A stretch of DNA of 64,000 nt, from positions 84,260,858 to 84,324,857 of the forward strand of contig CM067565.1 of assembly GCA_034336665.1 (NCBI GenBank), in the 5' to 3' direction. Below the pieces are notes generated by a model, which worked only from the letters and a program-made list of their open reading frames with translations, made no database searches and had not been told where the DNA came from. How positions within the stretch are numbered: the first letter of the stretch is position 1; every line of letters starts with the position of its first letter. The translations under genes and the position numbers were made by a program. This DNA is from Luscinia megarhynchos. Lineage: Eukaryota > Chordata > Aves > Passeriformes > Turdidae. Below, piece by piece: positions 12,101-24,199 of the stretch.

Positions 12101-14057
12101 TTGAGTTTGGCATATCCTTCTTGGTTTTCTGGTGAAATAATTGAAACAAAACCTCTCACGTGTCCAGTAATCATTGATTCTGAAGTATATCATATGGCAG
12201 TCAGCATTGGAAGGACTTGTGTTTGGCTATATACAGTATCATCTACTAGAAAGTCTCAGAGGAATTGCATCCTGCAGGCTGGTACTTTGCATCTGTAGGC
12301 AGGTTGACTGTTCTTTCCTTGTTCCTTCATTCCTGATCTGGAATCCCTAAAGAACCTTTCAACTCATTAACGTGCTGTGAAACCACTTTTTAAATATTTT
12401 ACATAGCTAATGTCATTCTTATGGTGATTAGAATCACCACACAGAAATCATGCAGAAATGAATGCATTTAATTGGAGCAAGGCTTTGGTGTTGTGCAGTA
12501 AATAAATACAGAGGGAGTGGGTCTGTCAGGTAGGAAGAAGCCACGACAGTGTCTCCTTTGGCCAGCTCTGTGCAGCCTAGGACCATTTAGAAACAACACT
12601 GTGTTATCTTGTTTGAAGGCTGCTCCATAAAGCAAGTATGCATTGAGTCTGAGGTTGTGCAGGCCATGAAATCTTGTCAAAGTAGAAATCTCAGCAATAA
12701 AATAGCCAGATCATCCAGTGTTCATTACTGCAAAGCAAATTTCAGGTGCAGTAAACTACTGCAGAATCAAGCATCCCAAAGGTTAACAAGATAACCAGTA
12801 TGGTGGCATCCAAGGGTTAAAATTATGAATTCAGTGAGTAAATGTTGGCTTTTGTGTCTAGGTTTATCCAGTGCCATACAAAGGATAAATAAACTTTTTC
12901 CCTGGAACAGGAGGACAGTATATGGAAAAGATTTTAAATGTTACCGTCTAAGTGCTTTGAAATATATTAATGGTCACTGTGCATTTCAAGCATGGTTTTG
13001 TTTTCCCATCTCTTTTCTCCAGTGCTTAAAGGTGGAAAGGAGGGCACTGTGGTAAACCTGCCCTCTTCTTCTGAGTGTTTTTCTTTCAGAAAAGCTGTAG
13101 CAACACTGGTACGTGCTTTTTCTGAGACATTCCTTCCACATTTCATATCCTGTTGAACAAGTCGTAAAATTAGATGCTAAAGATATTTTAAAGTTAATAG
13201 GATAGTCAAAATCAACTCTGTAGTTGTTGACAAAAGCTTAACAAACTAGGTAACCTGTTCCAGGCCTCAAGTTGGTGTTTTTTAAGAAAATAAACAATTC
13301 AACCTTACAGATGTGTTGCACAGTTTTAGTTATTAATAAAGTGAGATTTTGGCTTTAAGGTAACTATGTTTTAAGTATATGTAGGCATTAAATATTAAGT
13401 CAAGAGAAGCAAATTCGTGTGTTACTTCTAGATAGTTTCTTATGTTTCAAAAAGAGAGCAACTTCAACTATTTATAAACTGTAATTAAGTTTCTTTACAA
13501 CATGACTCATTCTCAACAAGCAAGTCCTTTTTCTTTTGCTTTCTTATGAACTGTGTGGGAAAATTAGGGTTCAATCAGTGAAGAATTTACTCAATGCTTA
13601 ATTACCCATAAACAGCCCTCCAAGTTCTGCTCATGTAGAGCTTGCATAAAGACATGATTTTCCCCACACTATGGCTGTATAACAATTGACTTTTAAAAAA
13701 TGATCTGTAAATTGTAATGTAGGAGAAAGCAGTGTTTTACTGGATTCTTTCTCCAGTCTGCTTCTTTGAGTTCCTCTTACATTAACAGTGTGATGCTTTA
13801 GGAGAGCCAAAGTAAGAAATCATTAGATTTAAATGACTTTGAGCATGGAGCTAAATTAGAAAGCTTTACTTTCCTGAATGAGCTAATTGTTTAAATTTTC
13901 CAAAGGAAATGTTTCTATTTCTGCGAGAGAAGGGGTAAATGGGACTTCCTCTGACATAATTTTCATTTTAAATCTTGAATTTGACAGCAGCATTTTTACC
14001 TTCATAACCAAATATTACTGCTTAACTGCATGACTTGTATAAGCTTGCTAGTTGAAG

Positions 14058-14301
14058 TGACTCACTTACGCAGATGAAGTTATTTTTAGGGAGATAATTT
14101 GCACTGTTTAGAAGAGAGGAAAAAAGGGAGAGAGAGTCCTACTAAGAGGTAGATCTCTCATTATAGTTTACAGAGCTCGTGAACCCAGCATCCAAGCAAA
14201 AGATGACTAAGCAAGGGGTCTATTGGTACTTTGAGGAATTTACAGACATGAGTCATCTGCTTATTTTCTGCAGACATATCACCAGGGTACTTTGTGAGTC
14301 A
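14058..14301. promoter_or_regulatory. Cluster of three consensus AP-1 sites (candidate intronic enhancer)
   Basis: TGACTCA is at 14058-14064, TGAGTCA at 14249-14255 and TGAGTCA at 14295-14301. Further sites lie at 13503-13509 and 15831-15837. The motif and its reverse complement are expected about once per 8 kb by chance, so three in 244 bases is unusual. The inferred downstream gene FOSL2 encodes an AP-1 subunit and is known to respond to AP-1, which makes an enhancer reading attractive but unproven. Confidence 0.35.
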
Positions 14302-17242
14302 GCTGTTATTTGGAAATAGTACTTGTATTCAACATGAGTACATTTTTGTAGTTCTTAGGTGACTAGCATGCCAAACTAACACAGGCTTTTACAGTTTGCC
14401 TAGTTCAGGTGTTAATTTACAAAACTGATGTATTGTTCTTAACTGTGATACATTTTTCATGGCAAAGTGTGTATGTTGTCTTGCATGTATTTACAGTAAC
14501 TCGCTTTGTCACCTTAGATATTGCATGAAGGCAAATCTGACTTTTTTATTAATGTACAGATTAGTACAGAGAGTCAGACTGCCTACACACAATCAGGTAA
14601 AAAGAAAAATTTTCTTTAGCAAACCGTGTATGATTATGAGCAGAATTTGACCTTTCATGTCGAACATACCTTGCCAGCATTAATTACTAGTGGTATTTGC
14701 TTATTTTTTTCATTCTGTGCACTAACAGTGTTCATGCAGGGGTATCTACTGGGACGGAAGCAAGTTCTTGCCTTCCTTTCCTATTGCTGAAATAATAGCT
14801 GGCTACCTTGAGATATGTATAACACTTTAAACTCAAGGCTATTTCCTGTTTACTGGCCTTTTAGGTGTGGTTGTGTTCCAGAATTAGGGACAGGTTTTTT
14901 TACTTGGTCTGGACTCATCCACACCTTGTAGTAAGGAAAGAGTTGCGTTAGAAAAATGGAAGTTTGGTGATTTCAGATGAAGGGCAGTTTAAATTTTTCA
15001 AAACTCTACTTGCAGTTCAGCATAATACTGCTGTTGTCCAGATGTGGGATGCAGAATTTTGAATCTAGTTTGATTATCTGATTTATGGGATCAGTTTATA
15101 ATGTAATTCCTGAAAATTCCTGTACAGATTTTGGTTAATCGAATATATTTTGGTGGTACCTTCTCATAACAAATACAGGTTCACTGTAGTGAGAGCTCTG
15201 CCTTGATTATCCATTTTAAACTGCATTTCTGGTGCTGGGTACTTTGTCCTGAGAGCCCACCTCTAGTTTTAGGTAACAGGGAAAAAAACTGTTGCTGCTT
15301 GCATGTGTTATGTAGATGGCAGTTTTGAAAGGAAAGTTAATGAAAGTTAGAAATTTTCAACTAAAAAGTCTAGTACAAGGACTAAGCTATTATTTGAATG
15401 CTTTGCTGAAGTTTGTTATTCCTCTCACACAGTGGTAAAATACAAAAGTATACAGACTTGGTTTCTCTTAAGGAGTTGGTACTTAAGAATGAAAAAGAGA
15501 CACTAGAGAAACAGTTTAAGCACTCGGAGCTGAAGTAGTATATTTATAAGATTAAAATAGAGAATCAATCTTCTGGTTTCTTTCCCCTTTTCCATGGTGG
15601 AGTCCTCCAGAGACCAGTTGTGAGGGGAGGAGACAGCTTGCTTTCTGATAAATGGCCAGGTTACACCAATGTTTTTCAGGGTTGTTATTTAGTAATCACA
15701 TTATCGAGAGGAATTCGACAGAGCAATCTTTGAATCTAACCTTTGTTAAAGCAGTGATCTGCCCTGGAATTAGCAGAACTCTGCCCATGTCATTACTGCT
15801 TAAATATCTGCTGGGAGCTGCTGTGTGGGCTGAGTCACCCTGACTCTGGGAGCTGTCACGTGTGGCTCAGACACTGGGTCATGAACCGAGCAAGCACCGT
15901 CCTCCACGGGAGCTTTGGGTGTATTTTGGGACTGTGGCTGCAATAGCACATTTCATTTAGTGTGCTTCATGGCTACAAATGCTTTTACTCCTGCAGCTTG
16001 GAGGGGAGTGTAGAGAAAATGGAGATGCAGTGGAGCTGATGCACATCTGAGTATTTAGATGTGATTGAATAAACTGAAAAACGAAGGAACTAGCAGGATG
16101 ATAGCAAGGAATTTGGAAAATAAAACCTGTCTTGGTCTGATTCCTCAGTCTGTTAGCAGAGATTTTGTAGGAAGTGCTGGAATCTCTGGAGCTATTTAAA
16201 ATACAATTCCATTATAGTATTCTTTCACTGTACAGACTTTAAGAAATATGATTTGGAGGATAGCAAAAAGTACTGCTTTAGGTGCTTTATAAATGAAGCC
16301 TACACCTTTAAAAGAGATTAACACTCTTCTGTTAATTTCAGTGTTAGATTAGACATTTAATATTAGTAATTCAAGTCTGTTGTCATAACTCAGTTTCACT
16401 ACAGATTTCTGAAGCCTCCTGAAATAAGTAGACCAAGAAAATACAAACTATGATTCTAACAATGAAAAAGTTAAGTTAAAAACTAGTTCTGACCATGAAA
16501 ACATACACAGTTTCTAACTGTTGTAGACTATTTTATTGTTCACCAGACCTAGCTGATCATGAGACAGTGATAAGCAAAGGGAACTAAGAGGTTCTGATTT
16601 TTATTTTTAGTGGGATATTTTGGGCATTAATGACTTTGCAGTGTGTTTTTAGTTTTGTGGGTGTTTTCTTGTCTAGCAGATGACAGCAAGTTGAAATCTT
16701 TTCCAGCTCATATGACTGAAGCTTTCTATATTCTATATCAAATCATTTGACCACTTGAGGACACAGACAGCTGTAAAATTAAGATGATAATGCTTTTGAT
16801 TTCCATGAGGACACTCATGGAAAACTGTCACTAATTGGCACTAATATTGGTTAAAGCAGATAAAGATATTTGGTTTTTTATAAATTTGGTTTTTTAATTG
16901 AAAGCATAACAGAATGTATTTTGCAAATTTTTGAAAGGGAAGATTTCACTATAAAAGTTTCTTTTTTTAATAACTGAATAATCCTGGTGGAGATTTTATG
17001 ATTAACATAGCAATACAGTAGCTAAATACAAAAGTGTTTTGGTACAGCAAAGTGTCCCATACAGCATTGGATTGGAATCATTGCTTATAAGAAATGCAGA
17101 AGGATGTTTTAGAACTAACCATTGTTTCTTCTTTTCTGACAACTTTAAACCAATAGAATGGGCTGATATATTCCCAATAAATAAAAAAAAAGGGAAAATA
17201 CGCTGGTATATCTTTATAAGACTTTTTTCTTTTTGATTGCAG

Positions 17243-17396
17243 TTGACCTACCCCTGTACTTTCCTCGGGACCAACCAACCCTAACATTTCAGTCTGTCTA
17301 CCACTTCACTAACAGTGGCCAGCTGTACTCCCAGGCCCAGAAGAATTACCCATACAGCCCCAGATGGGATGGCAATGAAATGGCCAAGAGAGCAAA
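17243..17396 (+). CDS. BABAM2: BABAM2 coding exon (penultimate)
   Basis: The exon is 154 bases. Its first two bases (TT) complete the split Ile codon. It reads [18 protein letters not shown], then [18 protein letters not shown] and [14 protein letters not shown], and leaves AA of a split Lys codon. The acceptor is GATTGCAG (AG at 17241-17242) and the donor GTAAGT at 17397. It forms the core of the C-terminal UEV-like domain. The [10 protein letters not shown] block and the YSPRW-G-NEM block are hallmarks of the BABAM2 family and are near-invariant in vertebrates. This is the strongest single piece of evidence for the gene. Confidence 0.97.
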
Positions 17397-17898
17397 GTAA
17401 GTCAGATTGCTGTTTCCTACTAAGCTTTCCATTTGTTTCATGGTCTTTGGTGGGTAGAAATTTCATGGATGTAACTGTACATTTTCAGCATTACAAAAGC
17501 TGAACCTGTTCTTCTTCTCATACAGTCCTGGCATTCCTGTAGATGAGCATAGGCAGATACTTGTTAATCATGCTTATTACATTAATGCCAGAGGATTGAA
17601 CAAAAGAAGGCTCTTTCTGCTAGGCTTTGTATGCACAGAGTGGTGACAGTCTCTGCTCCAGAGAGCTTCCAGTCTAAGCAGATGAGATAGCCCCCAGCAG
17701 GAGTAACCTGCATGGTAGCATCAGTCAAGGTAGCTCCCTGGGGTTGTGTGGGTGTTGAGGGGACCCTGAAGGGAAGCATGTGAGATGGAGAGAGCAAGGA
17801 AGAAAAACCTGAAAGATGTGGTATTAGGCTGTAATGAAAAGGCACGGAAGAACAGGAGGAGGTAGAGCAAACCACCGTTCCAGCATAGAAGACAGCCT

Positions 17899-17934
17899 TA
17901 TCAGATCTTGAGAAGGCATATCAGATCTTGAGAA
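17899..17934. repeat. Short direct duplication, 20-bp period
   Basis: The 16-mer TATCAGATCTTGAGAA occurs at 17899-17914 and again at 17919-17934. This is a simple local duplication in the last BABAM2 intron. Confidence 0.85.
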
Positions 17935-18257
17935 AGTTATCTGAAAATCTGAATATCTCTTGCTTTATTGCTTTTTTGTTGGATGGAAACAGAGAATCAC
18001 TGTCTTCTTCCTCTGCATTTTTTCTGCAAGCCCTTGTTTTGGGCTGAGTAGAGACCACTTCAGTCTGTGTATCCCTTTAGTTAATGATGTCAGGGCAGCC
18101 TCACAGAGAGGTTCTGTTGCAAGGGCAGCCTGCCATAGGCAGTGGTGTCCTCAAAACTAGATGTTGTCCTTGTCTTGTCATGAAGCAGAGCAGATTTTAC
18201 CTGAATGGGGAGATACAGGCAGGAGACTTACTGTAGTGTTTTGGATTTGCAAAGTGT

Positions 18258-18280
18258 AAAAAAAAAAAAAAAAAAAAAAA
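18258..18280 (+). repeat. A23 homopolymer run
   Basis: There are 23 consecutive A residues. No retroposed gene or SINE body is recognisable just upstream and no clear target-site duplication was seen, so it may simply be slippage expansion. Assembly length errors are likely at such a run. Confidence 0.9.
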
Positions 18281-21200
18281 GCCAGTTAGAACAGCGAGAG
18301 ATTTAAGCAGGCTGATTATCAGTTGTTCTGCATGTAAAAGCATCAAACTGCATAAATCACAAGGCGTATTGGGATGAACATTTTGAATGACAGTCAGAAG
18401 ATTAAATTAAATCAGAAAACATGCATAAAGAAGAGTTGAAACAAAAATAGTTCAAGCTGAGTAAATCAAATGAGTGGCATGGTCAGAGACTGTAATTTGG
18501 AAATGATGGAAGCTAACAACAATTGACTGATGCATTTGTAGATTTTTATACTAATTTAAATTCTATGGAAAACATCAAAGTAACATTTGATTTGGGATTT
18601 TAATATGCATTGTAATAATAATTTTTGGTAGTGTTTGGTTTTGCCACCATACTGTTTATAGGAGCACCACTTCTTGATCAACTGTGATTTTCTTGTGTGT
18701 ATGGACTTTCTTCTTTTCTCTAGCAGGATATTGTGAGTATTTTTTTAAATTAAAAAAAAAAAAGAAAGAAGCACATTAACTGGAAGCATCACTGTGGCTT
18801 TTTTATGACCATACTACAAAATGCATTTGTTTTGTAGCTGAAAGCTTACAAGTACCTATGTGCTGTCTGCTAAGTGCATTCACTCACAAGTGGGTATATA
18901 CAAATGGACTTCACTGCCCTGCACTTGAAATTTCAAAGTATAGCAGCAGTTCTCTTTAAAAGCACTAAATGTGTACACTTACTATCACATGTACGTTTGG
19001 TGAGGTTATTCACTCTTACGTTGGAGCCTCTGCACTTCAGCTCTACACTGGCTACGTAACAGAGAAGGCTGATGAGAGGCGGGGGAAGGCAGTGTGCTGA
19101 GGAGTCTGAAATAGCAGTCACTGAGCTGCAAAGAGACAGAGAAACTGCTCCACTTAAAAGCGCTTCGCTTGCAGGAACAGCTAGTGAGTCCTGAGTGGGT
19201 ACCATAAATAGATCTCTATCAGGAGAAGTATGATGCTATGGTACATGTGAGCGTATTTTAAGAAAGATTTTTAGCACAATTGAGCATCTTATGTAAACAG
19301 TGTTTAAAATATTTGCTAGGGCTTCTTAGAATAGGTTTGTGTATTTCAACATAACCAAATAACTTCTTACTCTACGTAATTAGTTCAAACAACACACGAA
19401 AACTTCCCAAATAAAAACAGAAAAAAAATTACATTATTTACCCTCTAGAAACAATGTCATTCTGCTCTGCTGAAGTAAATTTAGCCCTGGTTAAATCAGA
19501 GACAACTTGTTTGTGTTTCTAAATACTGTCAATTAGATTTTGCTTATATACAGTCTTTTTCCCTCTTAGCAAAATTGTCTCCCAAGTGTTCAACATTCTT
19601 CAAGACAAAACATCTCTGTTTATCTTCCTGGCCATTGCTCTAGGGCCACAAGATCTCCCACTTGATATTCCAGTATCTGAACAAGTTCTCCACCCTTCTT
19701 CTCAAACTTCAGGGATCAGTGTTCACTATCTTTCTCACTGGGGCTAAAGACTCATCAAGAATAGCTTTTGCTTGCTCTTGCACCAACTGTGGAAGCATCA
19801 TCAAGTTTTAAATGGCATCAGTCACAGATTTCCTCAATCTCATTCTCTTTTCAGCAACTCAACACAGCCTGTTTATTCATGGGCAGAGCTGTCATAAGTT
19901 CATTCCAAAGGGACTTTGATTCTGTGCCCAGCCTTCTCCCAAGGTTGTTTTGGTGTGGGTTGTTGATTTTTTTTTTCCAAACAGGTGAGCCTATCCTTGC
20001 AGGGACTAAACTTGAAAGTCTTGGAATCCTTGCTTATCTCTGTGGCCCCCAGCAGAAGTAGGTATCTCTTTTGAAGTTAGGACTTAACCCTTTGCTGTAG
20101 CCTTGAGACAATCAGTAGTAACTATAGGCAGGATCAAAATTAGTTCCCTAAAATGCATACATATAAAAGTAGATTCTATGCATTCACACCTAGAGACATA
20201 TCACCTAAATCTAAAAGGCAAATTCTCATATCAGAGTATCAGTTTAGCTGGATCTTTTTTATTCAGGGAGAAAAACTGCTTATGTTCTTGCTGAAGTTAT
20301 TGGACCAATTTCTATCTGTCTGATAAAGTCCATGAAGTCAAGCCTCTTTTCTGTGTCCTCTTAAGCAGATTTTAAAATCACTGGGCTCCATTGCAGCCCA
20401 CTGACTTAGATTCCTCACTGAGAGATAGCATCTGGTAACTGAAGCTTGATTTTTGTCTTAGCCCAGAGGTTGCCCTCTGGCTTTATTTAATTCTGAAGAA
20501 TGAATCAAGTCCTGATTTAATAATGTGATTTCAGTTGTCTCCAGATTGTTTGCTTCTCAATTAACACAAAATTTTAACCTGTTTTCCTAGCTAGAGACAG
20601 GGAAGCCAGTAACATTAAAATTTTCTTACAAGTTGCTGTGATGCCATTTCCTCTCAGTTGGTATCTCAGGCTTTGCCTCTTGTAGGTCATTTATTTATAT
20701 GTCTGTGGCCTCCTGCGTAAGCAGCTTCTCCCAAAGTTTTGGTCCTAAAATACAATGGCAAGCCTCAGAAAATACAGTAAATTATGGAAAGTTAGCAGCC
20801 TTGTTTGTGGTGTACGTGTGAAGTAAAACATCTCTGTGCAGTTTCCATGGGAAAGCTTTCTTGTCTTTTTGCTTAAATAGGCATTCAAGTGTACATAAAT
20901 GGAGTCTTTAAAGAACGTGCAGACTTGAAGCCTGGGATTTTATGAAGGAATACTGTAAATAAAGCTTGGTTGTTTATACAAATGAAATTCAGTTCTTAGA
21001 TGCACTCTGGACCATTTTCTGTCTGACCCAGTGCTGCTCTGTAGAGTTAGATTATACTTCAGGGGAGAGCAAGTTAAAACTCAGTTTACTCTTTTATCCT
21101 ACATAAATCCACCTACTCATCATTAAAAATAGCAGGAGCATGGAAAACTGGTATCACAATATGAAGTTGTTCCAAGGGTTCATACTCCCTTTTTTTTCCA

Positions 21201-21571
21201 GGTTGGCTGACAAAACAGGTTTTTGAATGACAATGTTATCCCTGACCATTCCTGGGTGTTTGCTGAATGTGGTGTAGATTTTATATATCCCTTAGGGCAT
21301 TCAGAGGGTAGAAGCTTCAAAGGGCTCAAGTGCTCTCAACTTCATGTTGGCTGTTGCTCTGCCATGAGGTCAAGTGCATCTTCAGATTATATGCAGGTGC
21401 ATCTTGTGCAAGCCACAGCTGCAGCTTTGGTTTGTGCTCAGCACAGGAGTGCCATGCTTAGGAAGTGTCTGGCTGATGAACTGGGCCATAGCATTTTCAG
21501 CCTCAGTGATACCTTTTCCTTGAGTGTCACCAAATCAGATGATGTGTACCATGTGTATAACTGAGACCTCT

Positions 21572-22003
21572 CTGCAAGAAAGACCTTGAGGTGCTGGAGC
21601 ATGTGCAGAGGACAGTGGAGCTGGTGAAGGTCTGGAGCACAAGAGCTGTGAGGAGCAGCTGAGGGAGCTGGAGTGTCCAGTCTGGAGAAAAGGGGGCTCA
21701 GGGGTGACCTTACCACTCTCTACAGCTGCCTGAAAGGAGGTGTAGCCAGGTGGGGATCAGCCTCTTCTCCCAAATAACAAGGGATGGGACAAGAGGGAAT
21801 GGCCACAAGTTGTATCAGGAGAGGTCTAGTTTGGATATTAAGAAAAATGTCTTAATGAAGTCATCACCCCTACAGGGATTTCAAAGGTGTGTGGATGTGG
21901 CATTTAGGGACATGGTTTAGTGGTGGGCTTGGCAGTGATGAGTTAATGGTTGGACTCGATGAACTTAGAGGTCTTTTTCAACCTTAAGAGTTCTATGATT
22001 CTA
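21572..22003 (+). mobile_element. CR1 LINE, 5'-truncated 3' end (avian type)
   Basis: This reads through the familiar CR1 3' region in forward orientation: AAGACCTTGAGGTGCTGGAG near 21582, GGAGCAGCTGAGGGAGCTGG near 21652, a CTCTACAGCTGCCTGAAAGG block near 21717, GGGACATGGTTTAGTGGTGG near 21906, and the terminal GGTTGGACTCGATGA then TTCTATGATTCT near 21991. CR1 is the dominant retrotransposon of birds and other sauropsids and is normally 5'-truncated, as here. About 45 bases of the usual segment between the GGATATTA block and the TCATCACCCCTACAGGGATT block (the part with the CAGGCTGCCCAGG motif) are missing. The copy encodes no intact protein and cannot move on its own. Confidence 0.95.
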
Positions 22004-22674
22004 ACATTACATTTACAGATTAAAATATTGCATTTCTTAGTCTAATAAAAGGATATTTGAAAAGAAAAAGGGACAGTTGTGTTGCTGTTTAGACGTATCA
22101 GTTGTAGTATGTCAAAGACTTGCTGTTCCATTCAGTAAATTTTGTGTGCCCTAATGATTTCTTTTTTGTTGTTTTGACATTAACCAGTTTCAGCTCCTCC
22201 ATTTCTTTACTATTATTCAGCTTTCTTTCATGTTTTAGGCTGAATATCTTTATATATTTAAAATTCTTTAAAAATAACAACTTTCACAATTTCCATGAAA
22301 CTTTAGAGTTCCAGCTATGCCACCATGACTCTCACTATAAAATTTACTCATAAATATTGCACTCTTTTTATATCGTCTCTTCTTGATAGGTGCAATTAAG
22401 GTAATAAATAATTTTTATTCTTTGGCTTGTATTTAAGTATTTTTTTGCTTATTTGTAAAAGTATCAAGTTGTATTTGCCTGTATTATGTGATTTTCATGC
22501 ACATTAGTCATCTTTAAAGAGCAGTTTTCCAAAAACTGACTTATTTTTATTACATATATTCACCTCACAGAGCTTTTTGTGACTATCTTTGTCTCTGTTG
22601 CATGTTATCTTAAAATGAAATTCATAAAAATGAGAGTAAGGAAGTATAAAACTCAGGGGTGTCATTCTTCTCTA

Positions 22675-22692
22675 GGTGTGTGTGTGTGTGTG
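22675..22692. repeat. (GT)n microsatellite
   Basis: About nine GT units follow TCTAG and end in GCTCTC. It is a short simple repeat in the intron. Confidence 0.85.
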
Positions 22693-24199
22693 CTCTCAGA
22701 CATTTGCAAGGCTCAGAGGATTCTTTCTGAAGAACACCAGCATAGGTACAGCTAAAGGCTGAGGTGGTGAGCTGGGTCACTCATTTAGCTCTGGTTTTTG
22801 ATAGTTTTGCATCAGAAACTGAGCAGAAGTGATTTCCTTGCCTGAAATGGAGTAAAGCTGACATTTTGTTGCTCTTCAGGACAGAAAAGGGGCAATACAC
22901 TGTGACAGCCACAACGAGAAGAGATGTGGCAACCCCGACGTGTGAAGCTTACAAAGAAGTTAATTTGATTTTATAGACCATTAAATCAAAACTGATTTTC
23001 TGTGGGAGTGTCGGCTGATCAGAATTATATGGGAACAGTAGAAAGGAAAATGGGGAAAGCTACATTTTGTTAAAATACTTAGTGGTTGCACTTGTCCTTG
23101 TAGTGTTTTCTGCAGTTGATTTACCAGCAAAATTTAATAACAAAAGTATTTTGATTGTAAGATGTAACAGGTGAAGTAATAGAAGTTTTAATTAGAAATT
23201 TCCCAGCACATTCTTTTATTTTTACTTAGTTCTTCTGCATACAGTACAGAATACAGTACATATACATGATAGTCACACTTCTTGAGTCATATTTTTCATG
23301 TAGTTTTCTTTAAATGTCTCCCTGGATAATTAAGTCTGACTCTTAAGTTATGGTATGTTAGTTTCTGACAGGTGCCTGCCAGGGATCTTCAGTGCTGTCA
23401 TGCATTATGTGGATTTCAGCCAAGACAGAAGGGCCTGGGTATTTGTTTCTGGTCACTTCTCATTAAAGCTTTGACTGTAGGAAAGAAAAACAACTATTTA
23501 AAGATGAGGAGTATAGGTGCTATAGGAAGTGCATAGAAATAAAATCTGTTAGGCAATTAGTTTTTCTGTGATTCTGTATAATACTCTGTATACATGTGAA
23601 CTGTACATATGTGCGTTTTGATATATAGTAAATATTCTTTCTGCAAAGAAGTATTCTTGTGCATTGACAAGAGAAATGCACAGAAGAGATTGGAGAAGTT
23701 GGCATGGTATAAGTGGAATATAATAGCACTTTGCTGGAAGACAACTGCTTTGTAGGAATGAAAGGTTAGAATTTAATGTAGGTGGTTCTTGGATAACTGG
23801 GATTAAGTGGCGTTCTAGAAATACTGTGAAACACAGTCACTGTCTGATTTGGCTTTATTAGAGAGCTCCATTATAAATTTATGAAAGCTGCTAGTTTTAT
23901 ATTAGAGCATGAAATTACAGTTAAGAACTTGCAAAAAAAGTCCTCCCTTTCTCAAGAGAAGAGGGTAGAGAGAAATACATGGGTTTGGAAGGAGCTGAGA
24001 TTTAATAGTCCAGATAAATACTGTTGCTTGATCAGTTACAAAATAAACAGCTAAATAAAAATAGTGAGTTCCATAGTCTTGTCTTTGGAGTAATACTCAT
24101 AATTGTTCAATTAAGCTAGGTAAAACTCTGCATTCATTTATCCCACTATCAAGTCTGTATCAATAGGTAGTAGTGGATGCCTGTGAAAAAGCATGGCAG

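Larger units (their letters stand above)
2806..17242 (+). other. BABAM2: BABAM2 intron of 14,437 bases with repeats
   Basis: This phase 1 intron starts GTGAGT and ends in a T-rich tract with GATTGCAG at 17241-17242. Listed separately are a CR1 tail fragment near 5461, a TA-rich microsatellite near 7890, a CR1 ORF2 fragment near 8640-9120, and an exon-like segment at 4780-4884. Consensus AP-1 sites occur at 6843, 12033, 13503, 14058, 14249, 14295 and 15831. The rest is AT-rich DNA in which I see no other gene, RNA or mobile element. Confidence 0.8.

Noticed and set aside
19560..20070. Possible minus-strand pseudogene (fragments such as VGDLVALEQWPGR)
   Set aside because: Only scattered short open pieces with many stops. 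I could not tie them to any protein family or retroviral gene.
21223..21564. 113-codon + ORF ending just before the CR1 copy
   Set aside because: It is not part of the CR1 consensus and shows no domain. It ends at the CR1 border by chance.
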